Origin: Spirogloea muscicola
Taxonomy: Eukaryota; Streptophyta; Zygnematophyceae; Spirogloeales; Spirogloeaceae
DNA: 11,052 nt
Assembly (NCBI GenBank): GCA_009602725.1
Contig: WELB01000057.1
Span: 302,753 to 313,804 of the forward strand
Direction: 5' to 3'
Shown here: piece after piece, positions 6,839-11,052 of the stretch
Position numbering within the stretch: position 1 is the stretch's first letter
How the letters are laid out: each line of letters opens with the position of its first letter
Notes under the pieces: model-generated
What the model was told of the DNA's origin: nothing
What the model saw: the letters and a program-made list of their open reading frames with translations, nothing else
Database searches by the model: none
Translations under genes and position numbers: made by a program

Positions 6839-8314
6839 ATGGCCGACTCCTACTATGACCTGGACGCCGTGCTGGTGGACGACGAGGTCTGCCTCCTAAT
6901 CTTGCCGTGTCTCTGTGACCGCTTCAGCGCCGTTCCCTTGTTCCTCTGCCTTCTTTCTGTCCCCCACTCTGCCCTTCTCCATATTCCCACTCATGTGTCT
7001 GCAATTTTTGCTGCTTGCGTGTTGATACTCTGCAATCGGTCCCTGTCCATCTCGTCAGGTTTCCTTCAGTATCAAGTGTTGCCTAGTATGCCGCGGCATG
7101 CTCCTGCCTAAGCAACCAGTAGGCCTGATGCTTTGTTCTCGGTGCATCCTTTCTCTTTATTCTCATGTCTAGCTTCAATGCTGACGGCAATGTCGCCCAC
7201 TGTGCAGCAAATCCCCGTCGTCTTCAGGGTTGGAGCAACTGGCATCGGCCGAGCTCTGGACCCGAGCTGCGATGATGACGACGTGAGTCGAATGCACAGT
7301 TCCAACCAACCATTCGCAGTATTGAGAGAAGCTCTTTCTGACGGCCTCACTGGCGACTGCTGGATGTCCAGCTCAAGAAGGGCGCGCAGGTCGACCTTCC
7401 CCTCTGGATGGTGCAGCCGCTTGCAGGCCGGAACATGGTCGATGTCCGCCTGCCACGGTGCTACAGAGATGGGTGAGCCGATGATGATACTAAGCATCAC
7501 TCAGCAGCTCAGCCACACCTGCTCTCCTTACTTGCTTGCCGGGGATATGAGGCAACCACTTCATGTGTAATGCGTAGTGAAGCATGTGAATCATAGCATG
7601 TGCGTGATAGACAAGCGAAGTGGTGTACTGACCTGCGTCAAGTGCTGATGCCATCAGGTTGCGGAAAGAGATGCAAGCTGATCCAGGGTGTGTGAGACTC
7701 AGGGAATGCTGTCAATTCTTCTACAAGCTTGGCTGCAAGCTCGTTCCATTGTAAGCAGGTGCTGTGTGACAAATGGCAGTTATATCTTTGTGTTGAAATA
7801 AATCTCGGATCTGCATGTGTACACTTACTGAGGCTAAAATCACTACCGAAATCAACAAGGAGCATTCAATCTCAATACAGTCACGAAATACTTGCCTTTC
7901 ACCCTCTTGTGCCAGAGTCAAGGACCGGACTTTGGGAACGTTTGTGCAGAGTGCATACCAGGGGCGTTACAAAGACATTCTTGTACATGCGCACTCTGCT
8001 CCAGACAAAGACATCTCTGAGATGAGAAGACGATTGACAAATGAAGAATTCTCTTGTAAGTAAAGGAAACTGCAAGACATGAACCTGCTCCTGCGTTGGT
8101 ATGTGGCAGGTATATGCATTTGCATCGAGTGTTCTAGCAAACAGCCCGTTCACCAGCATCTTGTTGGAGTGCAGTGATGGAGTCAGGCCAAAAGTCAATG
8201 CAGCACTACAAGAAATGGCGGCTTGGGGAGGATGGTCTTGCCGAGATTGCTCCAATTCTTGGCAAGAGGCGCAGGAGGCCATCACTGAAGCCCTTGTTAA
8301 GCCAAGAGGTGTAA
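6839..8314 (+). CDS. GINS3: GINS complex subunit 3 (PSF3), six exons
   Basis: GINS3 is a subunit of the nuclear Sld5-Psf1-Psf2-Psf3 complex, which joins Cdc45 and MCM2-7 to form the replicative helicase. Exons are 6839-6886, 7208-7282, 7372-7472, 7658-7750, 7916-8055 and 8175-8314 (TAA at 8312-8314). They total 597 bases with consistent phases, giving 198 residues, a normal length for the family. The N-terminus MADSYYDLDAVLVDDE matches the Y-Y-D-[LI]-D start of plant PSF3. It is followed by P-V-V-F-x-V-G-A-T-G-I-G, K-G-A-Q-V-D-L-P-L-W, Q-A-D-P...F-F-Y-K-L-G-C-K-L and R-T-L-G...R-Y-K-D-I-L. The C-terminus has E-S-G-Q-K-S and K-K-W-R-L-G, then a basic K-R-R-R-R. Most donors are canonical (GTGAGT, GTGAGC, GTAAGC, GTAAGT), but intron 1 starts GTCTGC. 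The start is the first Met of the conserved N-terminus. The frame is open upstream only through GC-rich sequence. Confidence 0.93.
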
Positions 8315-8625
8315 CTGCACGTTTTCAAAGGAGACGGAGATGCATCATGTGAGTGTCTCTGCACAGAGGTGACCAGTATATGCTCCATTTTCTTGGCTTC
8401 CACAAAGACTTGTCCGCTGCAGTATCTGCAGCAAGCTTGTGTTTCCAGTCTGCATGTTACAGTGTGCCTGCTACCATGATTGTATGCACTTACAATAGTC
8501 TTCGTAAGTGCATCGATCCTCAGTTCCTGCGCCCAAGCCCAAAGTAGTGCCCTCACTGATCCTACAAACCCTGCGGCAGCAAGGCACCCCTAAGTCATGG
8601 GTCTTCCTTGTCATTGCAAAAACAA

Positions 8626-8631
8626 AATAAA
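8626..8631 (+). promoter_or_regulatory. AATAAA, possible polyadenylation signal
   Basis: An AATAAA lies in an A-rich patch 312 bases after the GINS3 stop. Green algae more often use TGTAA, which I do not see close to the stop, so this is only a weak candidate for the GINS3 3' end. Confidence 0.2.
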
Positions 8632-8664
8632 CACTTACTGTGCTTGGCAGATTGCGTGTAGGTC

Positions 8665-8943
8665 ATGTATTTGTGCTTATCAAGCCAAGTAAGGCATGAG
8701 GATAGCAGAATCCTCCAAGGGCATTACTCAAGTCAAAGGAGATGCAACGTGGGCTTCCACTTTATCTTCTGCATGTCAAGCAAGTAAGTAGCATTATGCA
8801 AACAGCCAGCACATCTATTGCTGCAACAATTGACAATCAACTGGGCTAAAGCCTTCATGGCATTTCCACTTCTGTGCAGGCTGGAAGATAGACAGTACCG
8901 TAAAGTGATGGAGTTCCTATGGACAAGCACCCTGATGTTGTAG
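8665..8943 (+). CDS. Tentative spliced mini-ORF of unknown function
   Basis: The frame from ATG 8665 runs to a strong donor, GTAAGTA at 8784. A good acceptor (pyrimidine tract, then TGTGCAG) ends at 8879 after a 96-base intron. Joining 8665-8783 to 8880-8943 keeps frame and ends at TAG 8941-8943, giving 60 residues. The second exon reads L-E-D-R-Q-Y-R-K-V-M-E-F-L-W, which looks coding. I recognise no family. Codon use is AT-rich, like parts of GINS3. It could be chance, part of the GINS3 3' region, or the end of a larger gene with unseen exons. Confidence 0.22.
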
Positions 8944-9536
8944 ACACGTGGACCATTCTGCTGCCAAATCAAGTCCACGAACAATAATTGTGTGCCCCGC
9001 CACCTTCCTCCCACCACCCCTCCCACATGCGTTGATTCTACCCTGCCCAGATTATCTTCTTGTGCCTCAGTAGCCGACCTTTGGCCACCCGGGCATGTAC
9101 AAGGCAGCCCCTGTAAGGGCATCGTGCCAGACTTTGGCCGACAGTAAGCACCTAGAATCTTGAGATTGGAGGTGGCAGCATTCATCTCGCCGGCTTGAAG
9201 AACAAAGATATAGTTGGCATGCTGAATATGCAACTTTTACACATCGAAGGCATATGTGAAATTTTGACATGTATCATAGAGGTGTTGGGTTGATCACTCA
9301 GCCTGGCACTTAGAGAATATCATCGATCAAATTTTCGTTGTGCTTGGCTCTTGCCATCTCTTGCAAATGGCTCGAGATTTTAAAGCGTATATGAAGTGGG
9401 GAGGGGCTTGGCAGGCTCAATCTCAGGAGAAGCCAAGCACAGGCAAGCAGACTTGCAAACCCCAATACACTTTACCAGGCCTTGTCAGTGGAGTATCCTG
9501 ACAGGTTGGCAGCCAGCTATATGTACCTAGATACAG

Positions 9537-9574
9537 AGATGGAACTGTACATGCAAGATGGAACTGTACATGCA
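9537..9574. repeat. Perfect 19-base tandem duplication
   Basis: The unit AGATGGAACTGTACATGCA occurs twice, at 9537-9555 and 9556-9574, with no mismatch and no spacer. Confidence 0.95.
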
Positions 9575-9713
9575 ACATAAATGGCAAAACGCGGTACAAC
9601 AATGCTGGTGCACTCTCCGAACTTCCATTTAAATCAAAATATTCAACCTGGCAAGTTCGTGCAGCAGGTCCGCTGCACCTTGGCAGAGGTCCTAAAGGCC
9701 TGTGCCAGGCTTG

Positions 9714-9747
9714 GCAATAATGGCAACATTGCAATAATGGCAACATT
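9714..9747. repeat. Perfect 17-base tandem duplication
   Basis: The unit GCAATAATGGCAACATT occurs at 9714-9730 and again at 9731-9747, with no mismatch. Confidence 0.95.
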
Positions 9748-9829
9748 CGAGAATGGGACCAAGGATGCAAGGCGCCAGTGCATCTTGGCAGAAATGTGAA
9801 GTGGAGAGAGTCAATCGGTGTGCACAATA

Positions 9830-9834
9830 TTACA
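9830..9834 (-). promoter_or_regulatory. TGTAA polyadenylation signal for psbP
   Basis: TTACA on the plus strand is TGTAA on the minus strand, about 65 bases after the psbP stop. TGTAA is the usual green-algal poly(A) signal, and the short distance fits a compact 3' UTR. Confidence 0.5.
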
Positions 9835-9898
9835 AGTGTCTACAGTCACCTGCGCAAGCAGTAAATGGACACTAGGTGTTCTCCAGCAGCAAGGATCA

Positions 9899-11052
9899 CT
9901 ACGCTACTTGGAAGGATGACACAGCATCCCGCACGAACCTCTCAGTGCCCTTGAACCAGCGCTTGTCACCCGCCTGGATCTTGAGAATGTAGAGGTTGCC
10001 ATTGCTGACTGTCGCGGTAACCAGCTGATGCCTGCCACCCTCTGTGCCGTCGCCGGTACGGGTAAGGATTTCATAAGAGTAGTACGTCTGCGCAACAAGC
10101 AACATCAGCTATGAGATCAGAGCTCTTCCGTCAATGCAGGCAAGACCAGTGCAGGCCCCGAGGACCGAGACCTGGAGAATACGCACGTAACAGACCCTAA
10201 CGAACCCCTCCCTGCAGGCTGCAGTGACTAACATGCGATGACTGGCCATCGCCCAACAAGGCCTGATACTGAGATGTGTGCTGCGACGAGGCGTGCTGAG
10301 GGGGTCAAGTGGGTGTTGCACTGCCAGACCTTGCCGTCCTTCTTGATGGCGTCCTGCTGGAAAATGCTGGCGGTGGACACCTTATCCTTCTCGAAGCCGC
10401 CCTCGGACTGACTCTTGCCAGCATACGCCTGCTTGCCAAGGAGGTAGGAGTTGGCCACGATGAACTCCTCCGGGCTGCCGTAGTCCTCGATCTTGGACTT
10501 GCCCGACGCCGGGAGCTTGACGACAGAGAGGTTGGACACCGCGTCGAAGTTGTCCTCGTAGCGGAGGACGCTGCCCGGGAACTCCGACTCCTTGGACGGG
10601 TTCCACTTGGCCGGCAGGCTCACGGAGAAGCCATCGCCCTGCAGCAGCAGTGGGCGTTCGCGTAAGCCCGTGCCTTCAGCACTCTAGCTCCAACGAAAGG
10701 GCCACGAAACTGAGATAATCCCTGAGACGCTGGCTGCCCATGTTTCTGGAAACGAGCTCAGCAGCAATCCCACCAAGCTATTGACACAGCAGCCAGCTGC
10801 AGAAGCCAATTCCCGACGATTGAACAGCCACGCCTGGTCGTCGAGATCCAACGAGGGAAGGAGTTGAGAGGGGGTGTGAGGCATTGCTCGTGAAGACGCG
10901 GAGCGCTTGCCTTGTACTCGATGAAGTCCGTCTTGGGCTTGGTGGCGCCGAAGACGTTGGCGGCCTGGCCGTAGGCCGCCTGCGCGGGCTCGGCGGCGCG
11001 CAGCGACGCCGCGGCGGCGGCGGCGGCGGCTAGGGAGACGAGCGCGGCGCGC
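9899..11052 (-). CDS. PSBP: PsbP, photosystem II oxygen-evolving enhancer protein 2 (5' end off the window)
   Basis: PsbP is the 23-kDa extrinsic subunit that binds the lumenal face of photosystem II and helps retain Ca2+ and Cl- at the Mn cluster. Minus-strand exons are 11052-10911 (partial), 10638-10330 and 10087-9899 (TAG at 9899-9901). All phases fit, giving 212 visible residues. An Ala-rich hydrophobic stretch ends at A-Q-A, then [10 protein letters not shown], the typical thylakoid processing site. The mature chain is then 187 residues, against 186 in plants. Family landmarks include [39 protein letters not shown] and A-G-D-K-R-W-F-K-G. The His (about 145) and Asp (about 166) match the metal-binding pair known near 144 and 165 in spinach. 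Intron 1 (10639-10910) starts GCAAGC, a GC-AG intron. Intron 2 (10088-10329) starts GTCTGG. The chloroplast transit start and any twin-arginine lie beyond 11052. Confidence 0.95.
11011..11030. repeat. GCG repeat encoding the Ala tract of the PsbP transit region
   Basis: A pure GCG/GGC repeat falls inside the first visible psbP exon. On the minus strand it encodes most of an eight-residue Ala run in the hydrophobic lumen-targeting segment. Confidence 0.85.

Larger units (their letters stand above)
8944..9829. other. Spacer without a supportable gene
   Basis: Apart from two short tandem repeats, I see no feature here. The longest frames, 8733-9233 and 9423-9827 on the minus strand, have no recognisable motif or coding-like composition. 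This spacer separates two convergent genes, so it probably holds their 3' flanks. Confidence 0.5.

Noticed and set aside
6358-6839. Minus- and plus-strand frames rich in Arg, Pro, Ala or Gly around the CCG repeat
   Set aside because: They are low-complexity translations of a trinucleotide repeat. The conserved GINS3 N-terminus starts only at 6839.
7108-7570. Frames at 7133-7570 (plus) and 7108-7500 (minus)
   Set aside because: They run through GINS3 introns and read its third exon in the wrong frame or strand.
8733-9233. 166-codon minus-strand frame
   Set aside because: It has no motif, no coding-like composition, and overlaps a better spliced reading on the plus strand. Chance openness is sufficient.
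10309-10665. 118-codon plus-strand frame
   Set aside because: It is antisense to the conserved second psbP exon.

Overview
The window reads as nuclear DNA of a green alga. It carries a gene for PsbP, the 23-kDa extrinsic subunit of photosystem II, with a thylakoid transit region. It also carries a eukaryotic replication gene (GINS subunit 3), both split by short spliceosomal introns. Coding exons are GC-rich and spacers are more AT-rich. The retroelement debris makes me think of a trebouxiophyte (Chlorella/Coccomyxa-like), but that placement is inference.

Layout. 1-123: an uninterrupted run of T. 167-2425 (+): a multi-exon gene for an unrecognised protein rich in Ser, Ala and Gln, probably nuclear. 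2426-3093: no supportable gene. 3146-3415 (-): a coding-looking, decayed fragment. About 3720-6390: a dense array of short, 5'-truncated copies of one retroelement family. Seven copies of the same coding 3' tail (ending in variants of L-L-T-R-G-Y-stop) can be seen. Each is followed, usually 80-130 bases later, by a conserved hairpin block. One copy sits on the minus strand between 86-base direct repeats. 6391-6838: a GC-rich leader with a CCG microsatellite and a short upstream ORF. 6839-8314 (+): GINS3/PSF3, rebuilt as six exons with all intron phases consistent, giving 198 residues. 8315-9829: spacer with two small tandem repeats and one tentative spliced mini-ORF. 9899-11052 (-): psbP, three exons visible, with the 5' end of the transit peptide beyond the right edge.

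GINS3 and psbP are convergent and show no functional link: one acts in nuclear DNA replication, the other at the oxygen-evolving complex in the thylakoid lumen. The retroelement array lies immediately upstream of GINS3, and its last 3'-end remnant falls inside the presumed GINS3 promoter or leader. I found no CRISPR array, tRNA, rRNA or telomeric repeat. The most unusual content is the retroelement array: its conserved 3' hairpin, the absence of poly(A) tails, and the long target-site-like duplication.
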